From: Sphaerisporangium fuscum
Lineage (GTDB): Bacteria > Actinomycetota > Actinomycetes > Streptosporangiales > Streptosporangiaceae
Direction of reading: 5' to 3'
Length of the DNA stretch: 64,000 nucleotides
Assembly: GCF_018531465.1 (NCBI RefSeq)
Contig: NZ_JAHDTF010000008.1
Coordinates: 1-64,000, forward strand
The position numbers were made by a program, and so were the translations under genes. Of this stretch, positions 18,135 to 27,392 are shown piece after piece; position 1 is the first letter of the stretch, and each line of letters starts with the position of its first letter. The notes under the pieces were generated by a model, which had not been told where the DNA came from, did no database searches, and saw only the letters and a program-made list of their open reading frames with translations.

Positions 18135-19016
18135 ATGAAGGTTGGGTTGGAACTCGGAGACTTCGCCTGGGAGGGCGGCGCGGCCCGCACGGCGGCGACG
18201 CTGGCGGCGATCGGGCAGACCGCCGACGACGCCGGGTTCGCCCTCATCGGCGTCGGCGACCACGTCTGGCAGGGCCCCCACGCGGGCGGCCCCGAGGCGC
18301 CGATGCTCGAATGCTTCACGACGCTGGCCGCCCTCGCCGTCCACACGCGGCGCTGCCTGCTCGCGCCGATCGTGGCCGGGGTGCACTTCCGGCAGCCCGG
18401 CGTGCTCGCCAAGGCGGTCACCACGCTGGACGTGCTCTCCGGCGGCCGCGCCATGCTCGGCCTCGGCGTCGGCTGGTACGAGGACGAGGCGCGCGGCCTC
18501 GGCATCCCGTACCCCTCCCTCTCCGAGCGCTTCGAGATGCTGGAGGAGACGATCCAGATCTGCCTGCGCATGTGGGACGGCGAGCGCGGGGACGAGCGGC
18601 CCTACGACGGCAAGCACTACCGGCTGGCCCGCCCGCTGAACCTGCCGCAGAGCATCAGCAGGCCCCGGCCGCCGATCCTGATCGGCGGGGGCGGGGAGAA
18701 GAAGACGCTGCCCCTGGTCGCCCGCTACGCCGACGCGTGCAACCTCTACCCCGGGCCCGACCTGCCCGCCAAGCTCGCGGTGCTGCGCGAGCTGTGCGAG
18801 GCAGAGGGCCGCGACTACGACGCGATCGAGAAGACCGTCATCTTCCCCTTCGACACCGGCGAGGACGGCGCCAAGGCGGGCGAGCTGGCGGAGCAGCTGC
18901 GCGGCCTCGCCGGGCTCGGCGTCCACACCGCGATCGGCATCATCTCCGGTCCCGATCCCGTGCGGCAGGTCGAGGTGATCGGCAAGAAGGTCGTCCCGGC
19001 CGTCGCCGACGCCTAG
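18135..19016 (+). CDS. luciferase-like (LLM, F420-type) oxidoreductase
   Basis: This 293-residue TIM-barrel protein of the bacterial-luciferase superfamily resembles F420-dependent LLM oxidoreductases. Landmarks are 'GVGDHVWQGPHAGG', 'AKAVTTLDVLSGGRAMLGLGVGWYEDEARGLGIPYP' (the GxGxGW flavin/F420 loop) and 'RPPILIGGGGEKKTLPLVARYADACNLY'. It could act with F420H2 or FMN as a hydride transfer enzyme or monooxygenase. ATG 18135 follows GGGAGA. It leads the operon LLM-AsnB-A/T-AANH-racemase-TE. Confidence 0.92.
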   Translation: MKVGLELGDFAWEGGAARTAATLAAIGQTADDAGFALIGVGDHVWQGPHAGGPEAPMLECFTTLAALAVHTRRCLLAPIVAGVHFRQPGVLAKAVTTLDVLSGGRAMLGLGVGWYEDEARGLGIPYPSLSERFEMLEETIQICLRMWDGERGDERPYDGKHYRLARPLNLPQSISRPRPPILIGGGGEKKTLPLVARYADACNLYPGPDLPAKLAVLRELCEAEGRDYDAIEKTVIFPFDTGEDGAKAGELAEQLRGLAGLGVHTAIGIISGPDPVRQVEVIGKKVVPAVADA

Positions 19017-19056
19017 ACCGCCGCCGACGCGTAGAGCTGGAAGGAGCGCACCGGAA

Positions 19057-20913
19057 ATGTGCGGGATCGCGGGGTCCATGGCCCTCGGGGACGGCCGCGC
19101 CATCGACGAGGCGGCACTGACCCGGATGACCGACACACTGATCCACAGGGGCCCCGACGCCGAGGGCAGCTTCTTCGGCGAGGGCGTGGCCCTGGGGTTC
19201 CGCCGGCTGAGCATCATCGACCTGCACGGCGGCGACCAGCCGATGTTCAGCGAGGACGGCTCCGTGGTGTCGGTGTGCAACGGAGAGATCTTCAACCACC
19301 GGGAGCTGCGCGCCGAACTGGTCGCCAAGGGCCACCGCTTCCGCACCGACTGCGACGTCGAGGTGCTCGTCCACCTGTACGAGGAGGAGGGCACCGAGCT
19401 GCTCGACCGGCTCAACGGGCAGTTCGCCTTCGCCATCCTCGACCGCAGGCGGCGCCGGCTGTTCCTGGCCCGTGACCACGTCGGCATCCTCCCGCTGTAC
19501 TACGCCCGGACCCGCGAGCACTTCGTGTTCGGCTCGGAGGGCAAGACGGTGCTCGAGCACCCCGGGGTGCCCCGCGAGCCCGACCTCACCGGGCTCGACC
19601 AGGTGCTTACCTTCCCCGGGCTGGTGAGCCCGCGCACGATGTTCCGCGGCGTCAGCAGCGTCCGGGCCGGCCACTACCTGCTGGTCGAGGACGGCGAGGT
19701 GAGCGAGCACCGCTACTGGGACCTCGACTTCCCGCTCGACGGCGAGCCGCCGCGGCCCGACGAGTACTACGTGGAGACGCTGCGCGAGCTGCTCGCCCAG
19801 TCGGTGCGGCGCCGCCTGCAGGCCGACGTGCCCGTGGGCTTCTACCTCAGCGGCGGCCTCGACTCCTCGCTGATCGCCGCCCTGGTCGGGCAGACGCACC
19901 CGCCGTCCCACTCCTTCTCGATCACCTTCCCCGACGCCGAGATCGACGAGTCGGCCTACCAGCGGCTCATGGCGACCAAGGTGGCCTCCCTGCACCACGA
20001 GACGGAGTTCACCCCGCCGGACATCGAGGCGCAGCTGCGGCGCATGGTGTGGCACGCCGAGTGCCCGGTCAAGGAGACCTACAACACCTGCTCCCTCGCC
20101 CTGTCGGCCCTGGCCCGCGACAACGGCGTCAAGGTGATCCTCACCGGGGAGGGCTCCGACGAGCTGTTCGGCGGGTACGTCGGCTACCGCTTCGACCGGT
20201 TCGGCCGGGGCGGGCGCGGCGCCGGAGGCCTCGCCGAGGCGCTGGAGGACGACGTGCGCCGGCAGCTGTGGGGCGACCCCGGCCTGTTCTACGAGCGCTC
20301 CTACCACGCCTGGCGCGAGTCGAAGATGGAGCTCTACTCCGAAGGCGTCCAGGAGGCGTTCGCCGAGATCGACTGCCTGCGCCACCCGCTGGTCGACACC
20401 GCGCAGCTGGCCGGCCGCAACCGGCTCGACCAGCGGTCCTACCTCGACTTCAAGCTGCGCCTGTCGGACCACCTGCTGTCCGACCACGGCGACCGGATGG
20501 CGCTGGCCAACTCCGTCGAGGCCCGCTACCCGTTCCTCGACATCGACGTCATCCGGTTCGCCACCACCGTCCCCCCGCACCTGAAGGTCGGCGAGCAGGG
20601 GGAGAAGTACGTGGTCAAGCAGGTCGCCCAGGGCCTGGTCCCGCCGGAGATCATCGGCCGGGAGAAGTTCGGGTTCCGCGCCCAGGGCAGCCCGCGGCTG
20701 CTGCGCCGCAACATCGAGTGGATCAACGACATGCTGTCCCACGACCGGATCAGGCGGCAGGGCTACTTCGACCCCGCCGTCGTCGACCACCTCAGGGCCC
20801 GCTACACGCGCGAGGGCTTCGAGGTGCACCCCCACCTCGGCGACGACCTGCTGCTGGTGGTCCTGACGTTCGGGATCCTCCTGGACACCTTCGGGCTCGC
20901 CGGCCACGCGTGA
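19057..20913 (+). CDS. glutamine-dependent asparagine synthetase-family amidotransferase
   Basis: The 618-residue protein begins MCGIAGS, exposing the catalytic Cys of a class II glutaminase (residues 1-200). It carries an AsnB synthetase domain with the PP-loop SGGLDSS near residues 265-271. The glutaminase residues are intact, unlike beta-lactam synthetases, which lose the Cys. It is therefore expected to amidate a carboxylate via acyl-AMP using Gln nitrogen. Placed 40 bases after the LLM gene and 53 before the A-T gene, it probably amidates a pathway acid rather than aspartate. Confidence 0.93.
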   Translation: MCGIAGSMALGDGRAIDEAALTRMTDTLIHRGPDAEGSFFGEGVALGFRRLSIIDLHGGDQPMFSEDGSVVSVCNGEIFNHRELRAELVAKGHRFRTDCDVEVLVHLYEEEGTELLDRLNGQFAFAILDRRRRRLFLARDHVGILPLYYARTREHFVFGSEGKTVLEHPGVPREPDLTGLDQVLTFPGLVSPRTMFRGVSSVRAGHYLLVEDGEVSEHRYWDLDFPLDGEPPRPDEYYVETLRELLAQSVRRRLQADVPVGFYLSGGLDSSLIAALVGQTHPPSHSFSITFPDAEIDESAYQRLMATKVASLHHETEFTPPDIEAQLRRMVWHAECPVKETYNTCSLALSALARDNGVKVILTGEGSDELFGGYVGYRFDRFGRGGRGAGGLAEALEDDVRRQLWGDPGLFYERSYHAWRESKMELYSEGVQEAFAEIDCLRHPLVDTAQLAGRNRLDQRSYLDFKLRLSDHLLSDHGDRMALANSVEARYPFLDIDVIRFATTVPPHLKVGEQGEKYVVKQVAQGLVPPEIIGREKFGFRAQGSPRLLRRNIEWINDMLSHDRIRRQGYFDPAVVDHLRARYTREGFEVHPHLGDDLLLVVLTFGILLDTFGLAGHA

Positions 20914-20966
20914 ACCCCGCGGGGCGGATCGGACGAGCGTCCCTGGCAGAAGAGGAAGGAAGCAGG

Positions 20967-22832
20967 ATGGCCTTCGAAGCGATCCAGTCGCTCGTCGGGC
21001 GCGCGATCGAGCGGTGGCCCGATCGGGTGGCCGTCGAGACCCCGCGGGGACGGCTGACGTACGCGGAGCTGGACGCCCGCGCGGACGGCGTCGCCGCGGC
21101 CCTCCAGGCGGCGGGCGCGGGCGCGGGCACGCCGATCCCCGTCCTCGCCGAGGACCGCCGCGAGATCATCGCCGCGCTGCTCGGCGTCCTCCGCCTCGGC
21201 GGCGTCTTCGTGCCGCTGGACATGAGCGCCCCCGCCCCGCGCCTGGCGCAGATGCTGCGCGACAGCGACCCCGGCTGGGCCGTCGTCGGCTCAGGGGTGG
21301 AGGATGCCGCCGGCGCGGTGCTCGCCGCCGCCGCGCCCGCCGCCGTACGGGTCGGCGTGGACGGCACCGGCGCGCCGGTCACCCGCCACACGCCCGGCCC
21401 CGACGACCCGTGCGCCATCTTCTACACCTCCGGCTCCACCGGCCGTCCCAAGGGCATCGTCGGCAGGTTGCGGGGAATCGACCACTTCGTCCGCTGGGAG
21501 ACCGGACTGCTCGGCGTCGAGCCCGGATGGCGGGTCAGCCACGTGACCTCGCCCGCGTTCGACGCCATGCTCCGCGACGTGTTCGTCCCCCTCACCACGG
21601 GCGGCACGGTCTGCGTCCCCCCGCCCGAGGCGACGGGCGACCCGTCCGTCCTCACCCGCTGGATCGACGAGGAGCGGATCAACCTCGTGCACTGCGTGCC
21701 GACGCTGCTGCGCGGCGTCATCCGCGAGGCGGCGGCCGGCGACCGGGAGTTCGCCGCGCTGCGCTGCGTCGCCATGTCGGGGGAGAAGCTGCCGCCCGCC
21801 GACGCCGCCCGCTTCCTCGACCGGTTCGGCGACGGCGTCGAGCTGCTCAACCTGTACGGGCCGACGGAGACGACGATGACGAAGACCTTCCACTTCGTCA
21901 CCCACGCCGACGTGCTGCGCCCGTCCATCCCGATCGGCAGGCCGATCCCGGGCGCCGAGGTGCTGCTGCTCAACGGCCTGAACGAGCCCGCCCCCGAGGG
22001 GACCGTCGGCGAGATCTGCATCCGCACGGCCTACCGCTCCCTCGGCTACCACCGCGACCCGAAGGCCACCGCGCGGGCGTTCGTGACCAACCCGCTGACC
22101 GGCGATCCCGAGGACGTGATCTACCGCACCGGGGACTATGGGCGGCTGCTGCCCGACGGCTCCCTCGAGTTCCTCGGCCGCAAGGACCACCAGGTCAAGA
22201 TCGGCGGGGTCCGCGTCGAGCTGGACGGCGTCGAGAGCGTGCTGCGCGAGCACCCGTCCGTCACCGACGCGGCCGTGGTCGCGGCCGAGGAGGAGAGCGG
22301 CGTGCCGTACCTGTGCGCGTTCGTGGAGCTCGCCGACGGCGCCGACCCGCAGGACCTGCGCGGCCACGTCCGCGAGCGGCTGCCCGACAGCGCGGTTCCG
22401 GCGGTGTTCGTCCCGCTCCCCGAGCTGCCGAGGACGATCAGCGGCAAGATCGACCGCAAGGCGCTCCCGACGCCCGTGCTGCGGCGCGACACCCCCGCCG
22501 AGGACCGCGTCGCGCCGCGCACCCCCACCGAGCAGGCCCTCGCCCGGCTGTGGCAGAGCATCCTGCCGGTGAGCGACGTCGACGTCCGCGAGAGCGTCTT
22601 CGAGGTCGGCGGCGGCTCGCTGGTGGTCTTCGAGCTGCTCTCCCGGCTGGTCACCGAGTTCGGCGTGCAGGTGCCCCTGCAGGAGTTCCTCGCCGCGCCG
22701 ACCATCGAATCCCTGGCGGCGCTCATTGAGGAGGCCATCCTCACCCGCGACGCGCCGGACGACGACTTCTTCGTCTCCCTGGACGGCATCGACGAGACCG
22801 CCGCTGTGCCGGCGCGACGGAGTGGAGACTGA
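20967..22832 (+). CDS. NRPS-type adenylation-carrier didomain (A-T)
   Basis: The 621-residue protein has a full adenylation domain (A3 'YTSGSTGRPKG', A5 'NLYGPTETT', A7 'YRTGDYGRLLPDG', A8 region 'KIGGVRVELDGVE', A10 'ISGKIDRKALP'). A carrier domain follows, with the phosphopantetheine Ser in EVGGGSLVVFELL (about residue 550). The A4 segment 'SPAFDAMLRDVF' keeps the Asp that contacts the alpha-amine in amino-acid-activating domains. It has no C domain, so it loads and holds one amino acid. RBS is GAGGAAGG. One base separates it from the AANH gene, which may act on the tethered residue. Confidence 0.92.
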   Translation: MAFEAIQSLVGRAIERWPDRVAVETPRGRLTYAELDARADGVAAALQAAGAGAGTPIPVLAEDRREIIAALLGVLRLGGVFVPLDMSAPAPRLAQMLRDSDPGWAVVGSGVEDAAGAVLAAAAPAAVRVGVDGTGAPVTRHTPGPDDPCAIFYTSGSTGRPKGIVGRLRGIDHFVRWETGLLGVEPGWRVSHVTSPAFDAMLRDVFVPLTTGGTVCVPPPEATGDPSVLTRWIDEERINLVHCVPTLLRGVIREAAAGDREFAALRCVAMSGEKLPPADAARFLDRFGDGVELLNLYGPTETTMTKTFHFVTHADVLRPSIPIGRPIPGAEVLLLNGLNEPAPEGTVGEICIRTAYRSLGYHRDPKATARAFVTNPLTGDPEDVIYRTGDYGRLLPDGSLEFLGRKDHQVKIGGVRVELDGVESVLREHPSVTDAAVVAAEEESGVPYLCAFVELADGADPQDLRGHVRERLPDSAVPAVFVPLPELPRTISGKIDRKALPTPVLRRDTPAEDRVAPRTPTEQALARLWQSILPVSDVDVRESVFEVGGGSLVVFELLSRLVTEFGVQVPLQEFLAAPTIESLAALIEEAILTRDAPDDDFFVSLDGIDETAAVPARRSGD

Positions 22833-22833
22833 C

Positions 22834-25209
22834 ATGACGCTGACAGACCGGCCGGCCGGCGAGCTCAGCCCCGAGCAGGCGCGCCTGCTCGAACGGGAGG
22901 TCGAGACGGCGCTGCTCCAGCAGGACGCCGTCGCCGACTGCGCCGTCGTCTTCCAGGGCGTCGGCGACGAGGGCGCCGCACGTCTGTGCGTGCGGTGCGG
23001 CATCACCCAGAAGTACCCCGGCATCGGCTTCGACGCCGGCGGGGTGTGCAACCTGTGCCAGATGTACGAGGGCAACAGGGACGCGATCCACGCCTACTTC
23101 GGGCAGCCGGAGGACATGGTGCGGCGCATCCGCGCCCGCGCCGAGGCGAGCCGCTCGGACTACGACTGCCTGCTGCTGTTCAGCGGCGGCAAGGACAGCA
23201 CGTACGTGCTGCACCAGCTGGTGGACCTCGGGCTGCGGGTGATGACCTTCACCTTCGACAACGGCTTCATCTCCAAGACCGCGCTGCGCAACGTCGAGGA
23301 GATCACCGGCGAGCTCGGCATCGAGCACGTCACCATGACCCGGGCCGACCAGAACAAGATCTTCCTGCTGAGCCTGCAGCAGCACAAGAGCGTCTGCAAC
23401 GGCTGCTTCCGCTCGCTGCTCGACCTCAGCACCGAGCTCGCCCACGAGCGCGGCATCCCCACCATCGTCACCGGCCTCTCGCGCGGGCAGATCATCGACG
23501 AACGGCTGTCGTGGTTCTACCAGCAGGGGGTGTTCGACCCCGCCGAGATCGAGCCCAAGCTGGCCATCGGCCGCAAGATCTACCACCAGACCGGCAGCGA
23601 CATCGACACCGCCGCCGTCGACGCGGTCGAGGTGGTCGACTACTTCCGCTACTCCGACGTCACCAAGACCGGCATCCGCGAGTTCCTCCAGCGGCGCTCG
23701 TCGTTCTGGTCCCAGCCCCAGGACACGGGGTTCTGCAGCTCCAACTGCATGATCAACGACGTCGGCGTGTACGTGCACAACCAGGAGCGCGGCTACCACA
23801 ACTACGAGGCCCCCACGCGGTGGGAGGTGCGCGTCGGCCACCTCACCGTCCCCGAGGCCGACGAGGAGCTGCGCACGCCCGTCGACATCCCCCGCGTGAA
23901 GCGGATGCTCGCCAAGATCGGGTACGCCGACCCGGCCGACCGCGACCGGCTCGGCAGCAGGCTCGTCGCCTACTACGTGGCGCGCCGCCCGATCGACCCC
24001 GATGAGCTGCGCGCCTCGGTCGCCCGCGCCGTCCCCGACATCCTGCTCCCCGAGCAGTGGGTGCCGGTCGAGGAGATCCCGCGCTCGGCGGGGCTCGTCG
24101 TCCGGGAGGCCCTGGCGGCGCCCCGCCCCACCAGGTTCGGCACCGACATCGGCGAGGAGCCCGCCAAGGCCGTGCCCGCCCCGCGCCCGGCCGACCCGAC
24201 GGTGCCGCTCACCCCGGCCCAGCGGGCGTTCTTCGAGACCTGGTCCGGCTCCCCGGACCTCGCGCGGCGGGCCAGGGCACTGCTGCTGGAGCTGCCCGGC
24301 GGCCCCGACGCCGCCCGCGTCAAGAAGATCACGCTGCAACTGATGCTGCACCACGACGCGCTGCGGCTGCGCTTCCTCCAGCGGGACGGCGAGTGGCGGC
24401 AGCGCGACGGCGGCGCGAGCGGCCCGCTGCCCGTCATCGGTCTCGACCTCTCGCGGCACGACCCCGGCGTCGAGCCCGGCCTGCTCCGCGCGGCCGTCGA
24501 CCGGCTGCGGGCGCGGCTCGACCTCACCGGCGGGCCGGTGGCGCAGATCGCCCTCATCGACCGGGGGGAGCGGCCCGCGTGGCTGCTGCTGGTCGTCCAC
24601 GAGCTGATCGCCGACACCGAGTCCTGGCGGGTCCTGCTGTCGGACCTGCTGACCGCCCGCACGCAACTGGCCGCCGGCCCGGTGGTCACCCTCCCACCGG
24701 CCGCCTCCTTCCTCGCCCACGCCGCCTCCGGCACACCTTCGCCCGCCTCGGCCTCCTCCGGCCCGGCGGCGCGGGACGCCGTGGCCGCGATCACGTCGGC
24801 CCTGACCGAGGCGCTGCCGGGCGAGAGCCTCGAGGTAGACGTGGTGGACCACACCACACGGGGCGACCGTCCCGGGGACACCCGCCTGATCGGGCAGCTG
24901 ACCTCACCCACGACTACGGCCGTCACGCCGCCGGAAGCGGAGGCCGTGGTGCGGGTCAGGTACGAGCACTTCGGGGACCTGGCCGCGCTTCTGCCCGCCG
25001 GGGCGCCGCTGACGCTCGCCGCCCGCGAGGAGGCCGACTTCACCGACCTGCCGGGCGACGGGCCGTACGCGGTGACGGTCACGGGCGTCGTCCGGGACGG
25101 GCGGCTGCGCCTGGAATGGCGGTACGGCCCCGAGGTGCGCGACCGGCTGCCGGAGGAGACCCTCCCGGGCCTGCTGCCGGACGCCGTGGGCGGTGCCGTC
25201 CGACGATGA
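22834..25209 (+). CDS. PP-loop (AANH) protein embedded in an adenylation subdomain, fused to an epimerization-like domain
   Basis: The 791-residue protein is unusual. Residues ~52-370 resemble PseA/WbpG-type 'N-acetyl sugar amidotransferases' and other ATP-pyrophosphatases. They carry CVRC and CNLC (C52/55/72/75), PP-loop SGGKDS (117-122), CNGC (188-191) and CSSNC (301-305). Flanking this domain, residues ~20-50 ('VETALLQQDAVADCAVV') and ~376-428 ('LVAYYVARRP...ELRASVARAVPDILLPEQWVPVEEIP') look like the two halves of an adenylation C-terminal subdomain. Residues ~455-791 resemble a shortened epimerization/condensation domain with HHxxxD altered to HELIAD (589-594). Nitrogen or sulfur insertion into a carrier-bound acyl group (amidine or thioamide) is a hypothesis. 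Start ATG 22834 follows GGAGTGGAG; GTG 22822 is possible. Confidence 0.85.
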   Translation: MTLTDRPAGELSPEQARLLEREVETALLQQDAVADCAVVFQGVGDEGAARLCVRCGITQKYPGIGFDAGGVCNLCQMYEGNRDAIHAYFGQPEDMVRRIRARAEASRSDYDCLLLFSGGKDSTYVLHQLVDLGLRVMTFTFDNGFISKTALRNVEEITGELGIEHVTMTRADQNKIFLLSLQQHKSVCNGCFRSLLDLSTELAHERGIPTIVTGLSRGQIIDERLSWFYQQGVFDPAEIEPKLAIGRKIYHQTGSDIDTAAVDAVEVVDYFRYSDVTKTGIREFLQRRSSFWSQPQDTGFCSSNCMINDVGVYVHNQERGYHNYEAPTRWEVRVGHLTVPEADEELRTPVDIPRVKRMLAKIGYADPADRDRLGSRLVAYYVARRPIDPDELRASVARAVPDILLPEQWVPVEEIPRSAGLVVREALAAPRPTRFGTDIGEEPAKAVPAPRPADPTVPLTPAQRAFFETWSGSPDLARRARALLLELPGGPDAARVKKITLQLMLHHDALRLRFLQRDGEWRQRDGGASGPLPVIGLDLSRHDPGVEPGLLRAAVDRLRARLDLTGGPVAQIALIDRGERPAWLLLVVHELIADTESWRVLLSDLLTARTQLAAGPVVTLPPAASFLAHAASGTPSPASASSGPAARDAVAAITSALTEALPGESLEVDVVDHTTRGDRPGDTRLIGQLTSPTTTAVTPPEAEAVVRVRYEHFGDLAALLPAGAPLTLAAREEADFTDLPGDGPYAVTVTGVVRDGRLRLEWRYGPEVRDRLPEETLPGLLPDAVGGAVRR

Positions 25210-25946
25210 GAGCGCCACGCCAGACCCTCGGCGTCCTCGGGGGCATGGGACCGGCGGCCACGGCGGAGTTCCTCCGCCTGCTCGCCGCCCACGTCCCCGG
25301 GACGGCCGACCAGCACCACCCGCGGATCCTGATGCTGTCGGACCCGTCGATCCCCGACAGGACGGCCGCCGTCCTGTCGGGAGGCGCCGACCCGCTTCCG
25401 CACATCGCCGAGGGGCTGGCCACGCTCGCGCGGTGGGGCGCCGACCTGCTCGCCGTGCCGTGCAACACCGCGCACGTCTCCATCGACCGCATCCGCGACC
25501 GCCTCACCGTCCCCCTCGTGCACATCGTCGACGCGACGCTGGAGGCGGCCATGCGGCTCGCCCCCGGCGGGGGCTGGCTCGCCGCCACCACCGGCACCGT
25601 GATGAGCGGGCTGTACCAGCGGCGGGCGCGGGCCCTCGGCTACCGGCTGCTCCTGCCCGGCGACGGGCACCAGAACGCCGTCCACGAGAGCGCCGCCCTG
25701 GTCAAGGCCGGGCGCGGGGACGACGCCGCCGCGCTGTTCGGCAGGGTCGTCCGGGCCCTGTGGCGGCGCGAGCACGTCCCCGTCGTCGCCGCGTGCACCG
25801 AGCTCCCGCTGGCGTACGAGGCGGCCGGGCTGCCGCGGGAGATGACGGTCTCCAGCCTGGACGCCCTCGCCGCGGCCTGCGTCGACCGGCTGTACACGCA
25901 CGAGACGGCCCCGCGGCGTCTGCAGCCGACGGGAGCGCCGGCGTGA
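25206..25946 (+). CDS. Asp/Glu racemase-family protein
   Basis: This 246-residue protein of the aspartate/glutamate racemase superfamily has 'GVLGGMGPAATAEFL' at the N-terminus. The two catalytic cysteines are in AVPCNTAH (C86) and AACTELP (C197), which are needed for PLP-independent two-base racemisation. It overlaps the AANH gene by 4 bases (ATGA). It may supply a D-acidic amino acid or invert an intermediate. This is notable because the neighbouring epimerization-like domain looks inactive. Confidence 0.9.
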   Translation: MRAPRQTLGVLGGMGPAATAEFLRLLAAHVPGTADQHHPRILMLSDPSIPDRTAAVLSGGADPLPHIAEGLATLARWGADLLAVPCNTAHVSIDRIRDRLTVPLVHIVDATLEAAMRLAPGGGWLAATTGTVMSGLYQRRARALGYRLLLPGDGHQNAVHESAALVKAGRGDDAAALFGRVVRALWRREHVPVVAACTELPLAYEAAGLPREMTVSSLDALAAACVDRLYTHETAPRRLQPTGAPA

Positions 25947-26041
25947 CCCGCGCCACCCGGTACCGCCGCCGGCCTGAGCCGCCCCGCTCGCCACTGCTCC
26001 CGCTGAACGAGCCGGTCGCCGGCCTGCGACGGGAGGGACAG

Positions 26042-26101
26042 ATGACCGTACGAGAAGAATGCCGACCGGCTCGGCGGGGCCTGGACCGGAGGAACAGATG
26101 A
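26042..26101 (+). other. 19-codon mini-ORF, duplicated thioesterase 5' end
   Basis: The short frame (MTVREECRPARRGLD...) begins after GGGAGGGACAG and ends in a TGA overlapping the thioesterase ATG (ATGA). Its sequence mirrors the thioesterase N-terminus (MSLREQSRRARPGAW), with the two copies 56 bases apart. Because 56 is not a multiple of 3, the first copy is out of frame. It could be a relic or a translational coupling leader. The 25947-26041 stretch before it shows nothing else. Confidence 0.5.
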
Positions 26102-26871
26102 GCCTGCGAGAGCAGTCCCGCCGCGCCAGGCCGGGCGCGTGGATCACCGGCATGCGCGCCGCGCGGCAGGAGGTGAAGGGCCGCGTCCTGGTCTTCCCGC
26201 ACGCCGGGGCCGGGCCCAACGCGCTGACACCGCTGCTGGCCGCCCTCCCGGAGGACCACGAGGTGTTCGGCGTGACCCTCCCCGGCAGGGAACGCCGCTT
26301 CAGCGAGAGCTACGAACGCACGCCCGACGACCCGCAGGCCGTCGTGGACGGCGTCCTCACCGAACTGCGTCGCCTCCCTGCCGGCCGTCCGACCGTCTTC
26401 TTCGGCCACAGCATGGGCGTGGCCGTCGCGGTCGCCGTCGCCCTCGCCGAGCCCGCCCTGTGCGCGCGCCTCGTGCTCAGCGCCCACCCACCCGCCGGCG
26501 TGCGCTACGAGCGCGCGGACGACTGGGACGACCAGGTGCTCCTCGACATCATCCGGCTGGGCGGCGGAACCCCGCCCGAAATCCTGGAGAACCCGTTCTG
26601 GCGCGGCTACGTGCTCGGCCTCCTGCGCTCCGATCTCTCCCTCGCCGGCCGCCTGGTCCGCCGTAACCGGAACGGCCGGCTGACGACGCCGCTGACCGTC
26701 CTCGGCGGTGACCGCGACGAACTGGTCGACCCCGCCGACCTGCTCACCTGGACGACCAGAACCACCGCCACCTCCCGCACCCGCCTGTTCCCCGGCGGCC
26801 ACTTCTACCTCCTCGACGAGCCCAACCGGGCAGCCGTGGCCGCCGAGATCACCGGACGTACGAACGGGTAG
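26098..26871 (+). CDS. type II thioesterase
   Basis: The 257-residue alpha/beta hydrolase is of the NRPS/PKS type II (GrsT-like) class: 'VFPHAGAGPNALTPL', nucleophile GHSMG (S105), 'LGGDRDELVDP' (Asp) and 'FPGGHFYLLD' (His near 240). These enzymes clear misloaded carrier domains or release a free-standing product. ATG 26098 follows CCGGAGGAAC. It ends the LLM-AsnB-A/T-AANH-racemase operon and is the only thioesterase in the window, so it may serve both assembly cores. Confidence 0.92.
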   Translation: MSLREQSRRARPGAWITGMRAARQEVKGRVLVFPHAGAGPNALTPLLAALPEDHEVFGVTLPGRERRFSESYERTPDDPQAVVDGVLTELRRLPAGRPTVFFGHSMGVAVAVAVALAEPALCARLVLSAHPPAGVRYERADDWDDQVLLDIIRLGGGTPPEILENPFWRGYVLGLLRSDLSLAGRLVRRNRNGRLTTPLTVLGGDRDELVDPADLLTWTTRTTATSRTRLFPGGHFYLLDEPNRAAVAAEITGRTNG

Positions 26872-27392
26872 CGGGCCCACTCGCCGGTCGTGACCTACCT
26901 GCGCCAGAACTGCACGCGCTACTCCTCGAGATCGACGGGTCTGATCGCTCGCGGGTCGCCGGCGGCCGGCGCTCTGACACTGGCCCGGACGTTCCGGTCC
27001 TGACAGCGACCGTGGAGATCGAAGGTCGTGGGTGAAGACCTCGCCGACGGCTGAACGAGGTGGACTCTTCCTGAGCTGAGCACCATCGCGGTGACCATAC
27101 TCACGTCCCGATTCACGGTGTCGTCATCCGGGGTCTTCTCCCAGAGCTCCAGGCGCAGCGCGCCTACCGTCATCTCCTGGTGGCCCATCACGGAGCGGAG
27201 CCAGCGAGACCTGGCCGTCAGAGCCGGAACCGTGATGGCGTGAACCTTTTTCGGAGCTGACGGTAAGACAAGGGTGAGGCCGTACTCGCACTGTCGTCCG
27301 GAGCGGTAACGCCTCGCGGTTCAGAGGCCAAGAGCAGACACACGCGGGGCTCGCCTGCGCGGATCCGGCCGACCCACATAAGGAGTTCTTCC
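26872..27392. other. 521-base stretch without a recognised gene
   Basis: The base composition here is less biased than in neighbours and codon-position bias fades. The longest frame (26919-27191, minus strand, 90 codons) shows no domain, no clear RBS and ordinary stop density around it. The stretch may be decayed sequence. An AAGGAG ribosome site at its end serves the gene at 27393. No copy of the regulon motif was found. Confidence 0.5.

Noticed and set aside
19057..20913. Beta-lactam synthetase
   Set aside because: The N-terminal Cys and glutaminase domain are intact, which argues for a Gln-dependent amidotransferase.
27155..27185. CACCAGGAGATGACGG on the minus strand resembling the 3' half of the motif
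   Set aside because: The GCA part is absent and it faces no gene start.
26919..27191. 90-codon minus-strand frame in the gap after the thioesterase
   Set aside because: No convincing ribosome site, domain or neighbour logic; possibly a gene relic but not supportable.
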